Below are positions 1 through 10,300 of a stretch of DNA of 64,000 nucleotides, piece after piece. The translations under genes were made by a program, and so were the position numbers. The stretch is from DATFJT01 sp965230755 (GTDB lineage Bacteria; Bacteroidota; Bacteroidia; Chitinophagales; Saprospiraceae). Under the pieces are notes generated by a model. That model worked only from the letters and a program-made list of their open reading frames with translations. It made no database searches and was not told where the DNA came from. The stretch covers positions 1-64,000 of the forward strand of contig CBDDLT010000012.1 of assembly GCA_965230755.1 (NCBI GenBank), in the 5' to 3' direction. Position 1 is the stretch's first letter; each line of letters begins with the position of its first letter.

Positions 1-1
1 T

Positions 2-463
2 AACTTTCTAAATCTTTTACGCATTGAAAAAAAGAAAGACCCTACTCAATTCGGAGAAGTTGCAGGTGCTCGACAATTCTTCAATTACTTGAAAGACCAA
101 ACACCATTCAAACTAGGGATAGCAACTGGATCCTGGGAAGATTCAGCCACACTCAAATTGAGTTCTATAGGAATTGAACTAAGCGGAGTAAGCTTTTCAA
201 ATAGCAGTCATTATAAATCGAGAGAGGAAATTACCAATGACGTAATTCGACAGCTGGAAAAAAGAAATGCCACCAAGGCCGATGAAATAATCTACTTCGG
301 AGATGGAGAATGGGATTATAAAACCTGTAATAATTTGGGGATAAAGTTCATCGGAATAGACATCCTGGGTGATGGCAAGCTCAGTAAACTAGGAGCTAAA
401 ACTGTATTCAGGAATTATTTAAACAGAGATGAAATATTGAAAAGTTTGTACGATTTGGCTTAG
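2..463 (+). CDS. HAD-superfamily hydrolase, 5'-truncated by the window edge
   Basis: The reading frame is open from base 2, so the N-terminus, including the usual DxDxT nucleophile motif, lies outside the window. The visible 153 residues contain the conserved lysine region and the late HAD acidic motif FGDGEWDYKTCNNLG, where the two Asp residues would bind Mg2+. An IATGSW segment corresponds to motif II (hydrophobic strand ending in Thr/Ser). The family hydrolyses phosphate monoesters or related substrates; the substrate cannot be told. A TTG at 89 could be taken as a start, but the upstream frame (RIEKKKDPTQFGEVAGARQF) reads as normal HAD cap sequence, so this is a truncated gene rather than a short one. 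The fold call is fairly secure and the specific function unknown. Confidence 0.8.
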   Translation, partial: NFLNLLRIEKKKDPTQFGEVAGARQFFNYLKDQTPFKLGIATGSWEDSATLKLSSIGIELSGVSFSNSSHYKSREEITNDVIRQLEKRNATKADEIIYFGDGEWDYKTCNNLGIKFIGIDILGDGKLSKLGAKTVFRNYLNRDEILKSLYDLA

Positions 464-697
464 AAGGTACAGAGATGATAAATCATTTTAATTTGTTATT
501 AGTAATTGCCATATACCAAATTAAGAGCTACTACCAAAATACCCAAAACGCCAAAGCGCTAATACGCTAAAAACCCACAAGCCAAGAGATATTTCACCCC
601 CCGTATTATAATACAGCTTCACCTAAAGCATTGACTAGAAGCGCTTTAAACAACACCAGGGCTCAATTATTAATTATTACCTATTAATTGTCAATTA

Positions 698-1735
698 CTA
701 AAAGTGTTTCCACCCTTGTGCGGTAATATCGTGAAAATTTCCCTTTACCGTCTTCAAGCGGATTCCTTCATCCCTCGCCTTCATTCTACCTATTATAGAA
801 ACTTCGGGAATTTGGAACATCTTTTCATAATCCTCTTCAGCTACTGTAAAAAGCAGTTCGTAGTCCTCTCCCCCACTGAGCGCGCAGGTAATGGGATCCA
901 ACTTGAATTCCAGTGCCATCAATTGAGCCTCTTCTCTGATCATCACCTGCTCCTCCTCCACCAGGGCTCCCAACTCGGACTGTTTGCAGATATGCATTAA
1001 GTCTGAGGCCAAACCATCGGAAATATCTATCATTGCCGTTGGTTTGAAATCTAAGTTTCGAAAATAGTCCAGCAACTTAATAGGCAATTCTGGTTTTAAT
1101 TGTCTTTCCAGCAAGTACAGATGATCATTTAGCTCAGGCTGTATTTCCGGATTTTCCAGAAAAATGGATTTTTCTCTTTCCAGTATTTGAAGTCCGAGAT
1201 AAGCCGCACCTAAGTTTCCCGAATGACAAATGTAGTCCCCTTCCTTTGCTGTCGATCTATAGCAAATTCGATTCTTATTGACCCTGCCTAAAACTGAAAT
1301 GCTTATGATGATTCCCTTGTGTGAAGCGGACATATCACCGCCGACTAAATCCACCTGATAGTTTTTAGCAGCGAGTTTGATTCCATCATATAACTCTTCA
1401 AATGCTTCTACCGGAAATCTGCTTGAAGCGGCGATGGATACGGTCATCTGTTCGGGCTTTCCATTCATTGCGATAATATCGGAACAGTTTACCACGACAG
1501 ATTTATATCCCAAGTGCTTTAGAGGCGAATACTGCAAATCAAAATGTATGCCTTCTACCAACATATCGGAGGCCAGTAGAATATAATCTTCATCATTCGA
1601 ACCTATCACTGCGGCATCATCCCCAACTCCAAGTATCGTACTGGAATTTTGATGCTCCAAATCAGCTGTCAAATGATCAATCAAACCGAATTCACCCATT
1701 TCAGAAACGGGCGTATATTTCTTTTCCTGATTCAT
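698..1735 (-). CDS. thiL: Thiamine-monophosphate kinase
   Basis: Phosphorylates thiamine monophosphate to thiamine diphosphate with ATP, the last step of cofactor synthesis. The 345 residues match the family length. Visible signatures are EFGLIDHLT near the N-terminus, the GVGDDAAV metal/ATP motif around residue 37, SDMLVEGIHF around 56-65, the VGGDMSAS motif mid-protein, a DISDGLASDL motif around 240 and SGGEDYELLF near 290. These are the AIR-synthase-like (PurM) fold landmarks of ThiL. The ATG start is preceded by the small DUF4834 gene with about 30 bases between them, which suggests co-transcription leftward. No other thiamine gene is in the window. Confidence 0.95.
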   Translation of the reverse strand: MNQEKKYTPVSEMGEFGLIDHLTADLEHQNSSTILGVGDDAAVIGSNDEDYILLASDMLVEGIHFDLQYSPLKHLGYKSVVVNCSDIIAMNGKPEQMTVSIAASSRFPVEAFEELYDGIKLAAKNYQVDLVGGDMSASHKGIIISISVLGRVNKNRICYRSTAKEGDYICHSGNLGAAYLGLQILEREKSIFLENPEIQPELNDHLYLLERQLKPELPIKLLDYFRNLDFKPTAMIDISDGLASDLMHICKQSELGALVEEEQVMIREEAQLMALEFKLDPITCALSGGEDYELLFTVAEEDYEKMFQIPEVSIIGRMKARDEGIRLKTVKGNFHDITAQGWKHF

Positions 1736-1765
1736 AGTGTTTCTTGTTAACTTAACTGAAGAGTA

Positions 1766-1939
1766 TCAATCGTCAAGCTCTTCGTAATCAATGTAATCAC
1801 CTCCCTTAATGTTTTCCTTATTAGCTTCCTTATCCACATTGCCTCCTTCTTTCTTATTGATCTTAGCCGTTGGTGTGCTGAAGCGCTTAAACAAAAGATA
1901 AGCAATGCCTATAACCACAATATATTTGAGAAATACCAA
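1766..1939 (-). CDS. Small DUF4834-type membrane protein
   Basis: A 57-residue frame (TTG start) immediately upstream of thiL. It has one hydrophobic helix (VFLKYIVVIGIAYLLFKRF), then a basic/polar linker, then the C-terminal motif GGDYIDYEELDD. An N-terminal helix with a terminal DYIDYEE-like tail is what I recognise as the DUF4834 family, restricted to Bacteroidota and of unknown function. A stop codon lies five codons upstream of the TTG and no ATG is available, so TTG is the likely start. The small size explains why it is easily missed. The function is unknown; its position suggests only co-transcription with thiL. Confidence 0.65.
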   Translation of the reverse strand: MVFLKYIVVIGIAYLLFKRFSTPTAKINKKEGGNVDKEANKENIKGGDYIDYEELDD

Positions 1940-2018
1940 GACAAATTTTTTATATCAAAAAATAAAGGAGAAATATACTTAGATTGAAGGATAAAACGCT
2001 ATATAGCTATCATTTTAT

Positions 2019-2026
2019 TACTTTTG
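2019..2026 (+). promoter_or_regulatory. Bacteroidota -7 promoter box upstream of the DUF2723 gene
   Basis: TACTTTTG fits the Bacteroidota primary sigma -7 consensus TAnnTTTG exactly and sits 25 bases before the ATG at 2051. No convincing TTG -33 element is seen at 19-21 bases upstream, so the call rests on one box. Confidence 0.4.
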
Positions 2027-2050
2027 CTTGGCTAAATCATATAGGTACCT

Positions 2051-5000
2051 ATGAATTTTAAGAAAACTGCTAATATAACAGGTTGGATTGTCTTTGCACT
2101 AAGTCTTATCGTGTACTTCCTATCGGCTGAAAGGTTCGGTAGTTTGTGGGATTGTGGAGAGTTTATTGCTGGGGCCTATAAGCTACAAGTGGTGCACCCA
2201 CCCGGAGCTCCTTTCTTCATTCTTGTGGGTAGAATGTTCACATGGATTGCCGAGGTTTTTTCGAATAATCCAGCGGACATAGCTTTTGCCGTTAATCTCA
2301 TGAGTGGAGTTTGTACCGCCTTTATGGCGATGTTCGTATGTTGGATAGCTATGATTCTCTCTAAGATGGCGTTGATCGGTAGAGATCATGTAACAGACAA
2401 GTCTCAATTGGTTGCCTTTACTTTAGTAGGAGCAGTTGCCGGTTTTACTTCGGCCTTTGCCTCGTCAATATGGTTTTCTGCCGTTGAAGGAGAAGTTTAT
2501 GCCATGAGTACCTTCTTTACTGCTCTGGTTATTTGGTTGGCGGTGAAATGGTATCACAAACCTTTAGATGCGGATCACGATCGGCTATTGGTATTGGCAC
2601 TTTACTGTATGGGTCTATCCATTGGTGTGCACTTACTAAGTTTGCTAACCATGCCTGTTTTGGCCTTGCTCTACTATTGGAAAAAGTACGAAAATCACAA
2701 TTGGAAAGGAATGGTGATCGCCGGCTTAACCGGTGTTGTTTTGATAGGAATTATTCAGAAGTTTATCATCTCAGGTATCCCTTTTCTATGGTCTAAGTTA
2801 GAATTATGGACAGTGAACGGTCTTGGAATGCCCTTCCATTCGGGAGTTATTCCTTTGCTGCTTATTTTCTTCGGAGTACTGGCTTTCGGGATACGATATA
2901 GCCATAAGATCAAAAGCGGTCGTCTTCAGACACTATTAGTTTCTCTGGCATTGATTGTTGTGAGTTATATGTCTTTTGGTGTTGTATTGATCAGAGCAAA
3001 TGCCAACACACCAATCAATATGAACAACCCGGATGATGCCTTTAGAATTCTTCCATACCTCAATAGAGAGCAGTACGGAGAAAGGCCCTTGCTTTTTGGT
3101 CCGGACTTCAACGCAGCTCCAAGTAGTACGGATATTAGCGATAGGTATGGTCGTGTGGGAGATGGCTATGAGATAGTAGATAGAAAACTGGCTTATGAAT
3201 ATCGCAATTCAGATAAGCGCTTTTTCCCAAGACTTGGACACAATACCCTAAATAGACCAGAGCTGTACAAACTATGGCTCGATCTGCGAGAAGGAGAGAA
3301 ACCCAGTGGATTGGACAACTTGAAATTCTTCTTTAGATATCAGATTGACTGGATGTACAATCGATATTTTATGTGGAATTTTGTGGGACGGCAGAACGGC
3401 GAACAAGGGCATTATGATTGGGACTCCAGTGCTGGTAATTGGAAGTCGGGGATCAAGTTCGTCGATGAGATCTTCTTACATAATCTGGATGAGGAACCGA
3501 GTTTTGTAAAGAACAATGAATCGAGGAATCACTATTACTTCCTCCCACTGATATTTGGAATCTTAGGGATACTATTCCATTACAGGCACAGTAAGAAAGG
3601 ATTTATCGCCTTGTTAGCACTGTTTATCATCACCGGACTGGGGATTATTGTTTATTCGAACCAGCCTCCGAGCGAACCAAGAGAGAGGGATTATGTCCTT
3701 GCGGCGAGTTTCTTCACTTTTGCCATTTGGGTCGGTATGGGCGTTATGTTCCTATATGAATTCCTCAAGACGAAAATAGCCAATCACCAGACTGCAGCTT
3801 ATGTCAGTGGAATTGCTTTGGTTGCTCCATTGATCATGCTAACACAAAATTTCGATGATCACAGTCGTAGACATCTCAGTGGTGCGGTGGACTATGCGAG
3901 CAACTTCTTAGAGAGTTGTGATCCGAATGCCATCATATTCACATACGGTGACAATGATACCTATCCCTTGTGGTATGCACAAGAAGTCCAGGGTATTCGA
4001 ACAGATGTCAGAGTAGTTAACCTCTCTCTTTTACAAGTAGATTGGTATATCAATCAATTGCGAAGAAAGGTCAATGACTCTCCTCCCATCAAGATGACCA
4101 TTCCCAAAGAAAAAATACGGGGATTCAAGAGAAATCAACTTCCTATCAATACAAAAGGAGGTTTTATTCCTCTTTCAAGGGCGGTTGATTATATTGCTGA
4201 AGATCATCCTAGAGAATATCCTAATGGCATGAGAATAGAAAGTGTAGTTCCTTCAGCCAAGTTGTTTATTCCGGTAAACAAGAACAAAATGCTACAGGAA
4301 GGATTGGTCAGCATGGCCGATACTGCACGTCTTCAGGACAGAATTAACCTTAAACTAAGTGGAGGATCAATTTTAAAAGATCAGGTCGCTATGTTGGATA
4401 TTCTTGCCAATAACTTTCCGGAAAGACCAATTTATTGGGCAGTTACTGTTAGACCAGAGAAGCTATTAGGATTGGGTAATTATCTTTCTTTGGAAGGACT
4501 AGCTCTTAAGTTGACTCCTTTAATCAAAAATAAAAAGGATGGTTTTGAGGCCTACAGTATTTACGGAATGGGTACGATGAACGGCGAGAAGACCCTAGAT
4601 ATCGTGAAGAATAGATGGAAATGGGGAGGATTCGACAAACATGATATGTATGTGGATGATAGTTTTGGGCCTAGTATTCAGAGTATGAGAATGGTCATTA
4701 CCAGAGCTGCTGAGAATCTTATACAAGAAGAGAAATTCGACCAAGCAAGGGAGTTGATCACAGAGTATTTGAAGGGATTCCCCAATATGAATCACCCTTA
4801 TAATCAGTCGACACTTCCGCTTATTATATCATTATTCGAAGCTAAGGGAATAGAGGAAGGAAAAGAGGCCTTGAAAATATTGGCATCGAATACTGCAGAA
4901 TGGAATCGATTTGTCAAATCACTTTCTCCTGAGGAGATACAAAACAGCTTCAGGGATGAAAATGAACTCTATATGAATCGACTTCCTCAACAACTTCCGG

Positions 5001-5068
5001 GAATTGCTGCTAAATATGTGGATCAGGAGTTCGGTAACGAAATAAAAAATATTATTGAAGGTAGTTAA
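2051..5068 (+). CDS. DUF2723 / GT117-family multi-pass membrane glycosyltransferase-like protein
   Basis: A 1,005-residue integral membrane protein. The N-terminal third holds the DUF2723 signature FGSLWDCGEFIAGAYKLQVVHPPG (acidic D and E after the first helix, as in GT-C protein O-mannosyltransferase-like enzymes), followed by about ten hydrophobic helices. A soluble loop around residues 320-480 is followed by four more helices (about 490-600) and a C-terminal periplasmic domain carrying the YGDNDTYPLWYAQEV motif. GT-C enzymes of this type move sugars from lipid carriers onto envelope acceptors; the acceptor is unknown. The family is widespread and single-copy in Bacteroidota. The rpiB start follows 9 bases after the stop, so the two are probably one transcript. 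Confidence 0.85.
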   Translation: MNFKKTANITGWIVFALSLIVYFLSAERFGSLWDCGEFIAGAYKLQVVHPPGAPFFILVGRMFTWIAEVFSNNPADIAFAVNLMSGVCTAFMAMFVCWIAMILSKMALIGRDHVTDKSQLVAFTLVGAVAGFTSAFASSIWFSAVEGEVYAMSTFFTALVIWLAVKWYHKPLDADHDRLLVLALYCMGLSIGVHLLSLLTMPVLALLYYWKKYENHNWKGMVIAGLTGVVLIGIIQKFIISGIPFLWSKLELWTVNGLGMPFHSGVIPLLLIFFGVLAFGIRYSHKIKSGRLQTLLVSLALIVVSYMSFGVVLIRANANTPINMNNPDDAFRILPYLNREQYGERPLLFGPDFNAAPSSTDISDRYGRVGDGYEIVDRKLAYEYRNSDKRFFPRLGHNTLNRPELYKLWLDLREGEKPSGLDNLKFFFRYQIDWMYNRYFMWNFVGRQNGEQGHYDWDSSAGNWKSGIKFVDEIFLHNLDEEPSFVKNNESRNHYYFLPLIFGILGILFHYRHSKKGFIALLALFIITGLGIIVYSNQPPSEPRERDYVLAASFFTFAIWVGMGVMFLYEFLKTKIANHQTAAYVSGIALVAPLIMLTQNFDDHSRRHLSGAVDYASNFLESCDPNAIIFTYGDNDTYPLWYAQEVQGIRTDVRVVNLSLLQVDWYINQLRRKVNDSPPIKMTIPKEKIRGFKRNQLPINTKGGFIPLSRAVDYIAEDHPREYPNGMRIESVVPSAKLFIPVNKNKMLQEGLVSMADTARLQDRINLKLSGGSILKDQVAMLDILANNFPERPIYWAVTVRPEKLLGLGNYLSLEGLALKLTPLIKNKKDGFEAYSIYGMGTMNGEKTLDIVKNRWKWGGFDKHDMYVDDSFGPSIQSMRMVITRAAENLIQEEKFDQARELITEYLKGFPNMNHPYNQSTLPLIISLFEAKGIEEGKEALKILASNTAEWNRFVKSLSPEEIQNSFRDENELYMNRLPQQLPGIAAKYVDQEFGNEIKNIIEGS

Positions 5069-5077
5069 GCCATAAAG

Positions 5078-5509
5078 ATGAACATATTAATAGCGAGTGA
5101 TCACGCGGGATTCGAATACAAGAAGACCTTGATAGAACAGCTCAGTGATGAAGGTCATTCGGTAAAGGATTTTGGAACTTCGGGTCCTGAATCAGTAGAC
5201 TATCCGGATTATGTTCATCCCCTTGCTAAAGAAATGGTAGACACAGATGGCAATATGGCCATCTTGATTTGTGGTAGTGGAAATGGAGTGGCCATAACAG
5301 CAAATAAACATGCTCATGTCCGCGCCGCTTTGTGCTGGAACAAAGATATTGCACGGCTGGCCAGACTGCATAATAATGCCAATGCCATCGCTATTCCAGC
5401 GAGAATGGTAAGTGTTTACCTGGCTAAAGAAATGGTAGATGTCTTTCTAAATACTGCGTTTGAAGGAGGAAGACATCAACGAAGAGTAGATAAAATGATC
5501 TGCTCTTAA
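5078..5509 (+). CDS. rpiB: Ribose-5-phosphate isomerase B
   Basis: Interconverts ribose-5-phosphate and ribulose-5-phosphate in the pentose phosphate pathway. The 143 residues match the RpiB/LacAB length. Signatures are IASDHAGFEYK at the N-terminus, the DYPDYVHP loop, LICGSGNGVAITANK with the catalytic Cys, and the HNNANAIAIPAR segment that binds phosphate. The C-terminal GGRHQRRVDKM helix is typical. It follows the DUF2723 gene by 9 bases on the same strand and is probably co-transcribed with it. The LacA/B alternative is unlikely without a galactose-6-phosphate context. Confidence 0.95.
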   Translation: MNILIASDHAGFEYKKTLIEQLSDEGHSVKDFGTSGPESVDYPDYVHPLAKEMVDTDGNMAILICGSGNGVAITANKHAHVRAALCWNKDIARLARLHNNANAIAIPARMVSVYLAKEMVDVFLNTAFEGGRHQRRVDKMICS

Positions 5510-5577
5510 ACCCCTAGTGTTAAGTCAAGGGTTAAATGGCGGAGTAGATGATGAATTAATTTTTGATAGAACAAGGC

Positions 5578-5617
5578 ATAAAAAATGAGCATAGCCGCAG
5601 CTACGTGAATTTTTTAT
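5578..5617. terminator. AT-flanked imperfect hairpin after rpiB
   Basis: ATAAAAAAT (5578-5586) and ATTTTTTAT (5609-5617) are 9-base inverted arms. They enclose a second small inverted pair, TAGC-cgca-GCTA. The run of T on the right arm fits an intrinsic terminator for the rpiB transcript, and the A-run on the left makes it potentially bidirectional. It could instead be a dispersed intergenic repeat; only one copy is in this window. Confidence 0.5.
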
Positions 5618-5705
5618 AACGCAGTAATATCTAAAAAGAAACATCAGATATGCGCCAGTTTAATCTTGACTTGACACTAGCTTAACAGTTAAATTTTATT
5701 CCTTT

Positions 5706-7322
5706 ATGAAAAGAATCATCATCATCTTTTATACGGTGCTCCTCGCCGGCAATATTTTTGCGCAGCATGACGGAACCGTAATTAAGCAAATGTTGGAAAA
5801 GGAAGGATTCGTCGCATTGCCGGTAGAAGCTTTCCATGTTGACTCCTGGTCTCATGCTCAAAAAGAAATAACAGGTTCTAGAATAAGCAAACACTTGGAT
5901 GTCATCGCCAGTGATGAGATGGAAGGTCGTGAAACGGGTTCTCCCGGACTGAAAAGAGCAGGAGACTACATCATTGAAAAGTTGAAATTTTCCGGTCTCT
6001 CTGCTATAGATGAAAATGGAGATTATCGACAAGATGTTCTGTTTCAGAAAAGATCGTGGAATAAATCTCGATTGACAATCAATGACCAAGAGAATAAATT
6101 GTTGCGTCATTTTTATGCCTTTACGGACTATTGTGAAAATACCAAGAAGAGCTACAATAAAGTGAGTTTTATGGGCTACGGTATAAAAACAGACAAACTC
6201 AACAATTATAGCAGAGCCCCAAGATCTAAAGCAGCTATTGTATTCGGCGGACAACCTGTGAACAAAGATGGTATTCCCGTTTATCTTGACTTAGACGAGC
6301 AAGCTCATCAGTTTTACACCAAGGGAATTGAGGCTAAAAAGGCTGGTATAGAAACGCTTTTTATCATAGATGATAACTTTAAGAATAACTCTGCAACGTT
6401 CAATAGATTTATTTTAAACCCGCGATTTAAGATGGTCTCGGGAGGTCAAACTTATAATGGGGCCAATTTGATATGGATCTCGCCACAACAGGCCGAATTG
6501 ATATTCGGATCTAAAATTAAAAAGGTAATCAAGCGAAAGAATAAAGTCTTGAATGGTAAGCGATTTAAAAGCTTTGAAATTCCCGCTGATATTAATATAG
6601 ACTTTAAGATCGATGATAAATCTATTTCTGGTGCCAATATATGTGCTAAAGTAGAAGGCAATGATATGGATCTAAAAAATGAAACTATCGTTATCTCAGC
6701 GCACTATGATCATCTCGGTAAAAGAGGTCAGGAAATCTACAATGGGGCTGATGACAACGGATCGGGAACTTCTACCATATTGAACATAGCGGAAGCTTTG
6801 CAAAAGTATAAAGAGCATGGCGGTGAACTAAAGAGGAGCGTAATATTCCTCTTCTTTACCGGAGAGGAAAAAGGCTTGTTGGGCAGCCAATACTATACCG
6901 AAAATCCATTGGTACCTCTGAAAAATACAATTACCAACTTCAATATCGACATGGTAGGTAGGGTTGATGAAGCTCATGAGGGAAATGCCAATTATGTTTA
7001 TGTAATCGGTTCTGATAAACTGAGCATGGACTTACACTTAGCCAATGAGGCTGCAAATACGGAATACACAAAACTTGATCTGGATTATAAATACAATGAC
7101 GAGAATGATCCCAACAGATTCTATTATCGTTCAGATCACTACAACTTTGCTAAGAATAATATCCCTGTGATCTTTTACTTTAGCGGAGTTCACGAGGATT
7201 ATCACCAGCCTTCAGATACCAAGGAAAAGATTATGCCCGACAAGGCTGCTAAGATTGGACAACTTTGCTTTATGTCTGCATTGAAAATTGCCAATGCGAA
7301 GAAAAGGCCACAACTGAAATAA
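5706..7322 (+). CDS. Secreted M28-family zinc aminopeptidase
   Basis: A 538-residue protein with a signal peptide (MKRIIIIFYTVLLAGNIFAQ, cleaved near residue 20), so it acts in the periplasm or outside. The N-terminal half (about 60-310) includes a PA-like insert. The catalytic M28 domain follows, with the di-zinc ligands in order: SAHYDHLG (His333), GADDNGSG (bridging Asp about 349), GEEKGLLG (Glu387/388), NIDMVGR (Asp415) and YYRSDHYNF (His478). All expected ligands are present, so it should be active. Members release N-terminal amino acids or dipeptides; specificity cannot be read from sequence. It stands alone, convergent with the next gene across a hairpin. Confidence 0.92.
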   Translation: MKRIIIIFYTVLLAGNIFAQHDGTVIKQMLEKEGFVALPVEAFHVDSWSHAQKEITGSRISKHLDVIASDEMEGRETGSPGLKRAGDYIIEKLKFSGLSAIDENGDYRQDVLFQKRSWNKSRLTINDQENKLLRHFYAFTDYCENTKKSYNKVSFMGYGIKTDKLNNYSRAPRSKAAIVFGGQPVNKDGIPVYLDLDEQAHQFYTKGIEAKKAGIETLFIIDDNFKNNSATFNRFILNPRFKMVSGGQTYNGANLIWISPQQAELIFGSKIKKVIKRKNKVLNGKRFKSFEIPADINIDFKIDDKSISGANICAKVEGNDMDLKNETIVISAHYDHLGKRGQEIYNGADDNGSGTSTILNIAEALQKYKEHGGELKRSVIFLFFTGEEKGLLGSQYYTENPLVPLKNTITNFNIDMVGRVDEAHEGNANYVYVIGSDKLSMDLHLANEAANTEYTKLDLDYKYNDENDPNRFYYRSDHYNFAKNNIPVIFYFSGVHEDYHQPSDTKEKIMPDKAAKIGQLCFMSALKIANAKKRPQLK

Positions 7323-7327
7323 TGAGA

Positions 7328-7350
7328 AGGGAGAGACATAGCCTCTCCCT
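7328..7350. terminator. Bidirectional hairpin terminator between convergent genes
   Basis: AGGGAGAG (7328-7335) and CTCTCCCT (7343-7350) form an 8-bp GC-containing stem with a 7-base loop. It sits between the stops of the M28 peptidase (+) and the T9SS protein (-). The U-tract is poor on either side. Confidence 0.5.
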
Positions 7351-7361
7351 CTGTAAAGAAT

Positions 7362-10300
7362 CTAATTTGTTTTCGTCATTTTTTTAGTCACCATTGCCCC
7401 ATCTGATCCCGTAATGTTTACGAGATAAGTTCCGTTCGGAAGATGTAGTGTATTCACTTTCTCCCCACTATTGAGTCTTGTTGTAAGGCAGGTTTTGCCC
7501 TCCATATTGATTATTTCGACCATGATCAATTCTCCAGGTCGGTCTGATAGAATTATTACTCCCGATACAAAAGGGTTGGGATAAGCCTCGATCTGAATCC
7601 TTTCGGTCTCAATGGCTGAAGTGGTATTTTGAATGGTGACCGATCCATTAATTACTTCAGGAACATACTCTTCGAAATCACTATCTACCATCAAAATTTC
7701 CGTTGGATTGTCCTGGACACTTAAGATAAACTCATCATCTAAGTCACCCATGACTTTAAACTTGAGCGTAAATAAAATCTCGTTATCCATTAAAGTGACG
7801 CCCGATGTTCCACCCCATACACATGTCAAAGTATTATCCGATAGCTGTTGAATAGCCAAATCAAGTTGGGCTAAAGCTGGGTTATGATTTTCTATTCCCA
7901 ATAATTCTAGGCCTCTATCATCCCAGTTCAAGCTAAACTGTAATCCTCTCATGTCTTCGAATTCATTTGCTCTTATGGAGACCCAAACTTCTTCTCCATC
8001 CATAGCTACTCTATCTTCGACGATCAATTGCTTCGCTTGTGATCTATCTTTATTGGTCTCTTGATTCGCTCTTTGTGGATCCGCCGAGTTGGTCACATCG
8101 CCCATTTTGATGCCTCTGAAATCCAGTGATATTTCATCGTCTACCAAAACGTCGGCATACTTTTTATAGTTGTGATCAAGAACATTCTGAATTGTCAAGT
8201 TGAAATACTCATCTTCTGGCATTATCAGCCATGATTCTACTTCGGAGAAAGCACTATTTACTGAACCAACTACTCTTTGAATTTCAGAAGCATCTCCAGT
8301 ATTGATACTACCATCCATATCTACATCAGCCGCCAAGTATTGATACGGTTCTGTAAACGGGTTAACAGTGAGTATATGATCCAGGGTTCTTAACATATCC
8401 CCGACATTCAATCCATTTCTTACATTGAGGTTCTTCTCTCCGGACACGCGATAAGTTTGATTGCTAAGATCCAAGAATTCATAGTATCCCACATTGTTCG
8501 TCCTTGTACTTTTCACTGGATTTCCGTTGGTTTCAAGATACATATTGACATCCTTGATTCCTCTTCCTTCCACGGTAAAGACATTACCATAGATAGCATA
8601 CTTGCCTTCTACACAGCACTTCCCTGGGCTGGTCTCTACGCACAAAGAACGATTGTCTCCATCTTCTACATAAATGTCTGTGCGTGAATCCGTGATCAAA
8701 ATCAAGGATTCGTCTCCATCAGTACCGGTCAATCGAATTCGAACATCGAGAACTTTCGTTCCATCTCGAAGGCTTACCGGTTGGCCCGTTGGACTATTCC
8801 AAGTTACTGTCGCTACGTTATTACTAATCCTTGCGCTGAGAAGTGTTCCTCCCAATATATCACTTGATACAGGACTGTTACCTTCAAACTGTGCAACAGA
8901 TCCATCCTCTATTTCTAGTGTAAACTGGAAAGAAGTGATGTTATCAAAGTCAGAAGTATAAATCGGAATCTCCACTACAGAACCCGGGCCCTCACAATCT
9001 GCTTCACCTACATCAAAGGCAACACAATTACCACTTCCAGGGAACCTCACATTCCAGCAATAACAAATCGTATAGCAATTTCCAATCTTAATAATCAAGC
9101 AAATCTTATAGCTTCCGGGACCAGGACAAAATATGGTAGGAATATCTTCCGGATTATCATTGCCATTCACCCCTACTTCTACTCCAGCAGGTACAATCCA
9201 CTCATAAGTATAGCTCTCATCCAAGTCAACCAAGGCGCCCAAACCAATCATCTCACAAGTGTTGTCTTCGCTGTCGATGTCAATTTCAGGTACCGGAATT
9301 ATCTCAGGATAACTGCAGTCTGATGTGTTGCATAAAGTGATGCAATTGTATGTCATTCCGCATTCATTGAACGCATACAGACAAACGGTATAGCATTTTC
9401 CCCATGGGATTCGACAAGTAGAAAATTCTCCCTCGGTATCTTGACCTTGTAATAATTCTTCCGGAAATACCCACTGATAGCTATCTACATCTTCTCCAAA
9501 TGCCAAAAGATCATAATCCCCATTTCCAAAGTCCTGCACCTCAATACCACATGTGGGAGGCAGATAACAAGGTTCAGACGGTATAACTATTGTTAAACAA
9601 CACAACTCTCTTCTTAGATCTACATCATCGATATAGAAGCAAATGGTATAACTACCCGGAGCCAATTGCATACTGGGAGCTGCACTGTTTTCATCCCCAT
9701 CGACATATAAAGGATTGACCAACTGTCCATTGGCATCTTTGACCTCCCAATAATATGGATAGGTATCATGCAAAGGATCATCGTCCTCGCAATAGTTAGA
9801 ATAGCAATGTATCACTGTGGGATCGTGATGATCGAAATAATAGTCGAAGCACTTACCACAATCCGAACACGGATCATAGCTTCCACAAGGACCATAGGTC
9901 CATTCATTATCCGTATAACCGGCATTCTGAGCATAACAATCGTTGCTGAATTCTTGATCTACTACACAGACGGGATCATAAACATTCGTACAGAAAGGCG
10001 GATTTCTGAGTAACTCACGGTAGCAATATTTATCCAAGTAAAAAGTCGCTGCTCCGTCTAGATCCCATATATTCAGGGCATCTATTCTTTTATTTATATT
10101 CCCATTACTGCTTCCATCTCTATAGTCGAATGCGGTCACGAATTCTCCATCAATCCAGATTTCAATATCACCGGAGTTAATGTTGACAAGATTGACGATT
10201 TGTATCCATTTATTTTCCTGATACTCCTGCTGATAAATTAGGTTTTGACTAGTCCCAGAATAAAAAGAAGCTGTTCCATTGTCGAATTCTGCATAAAACG

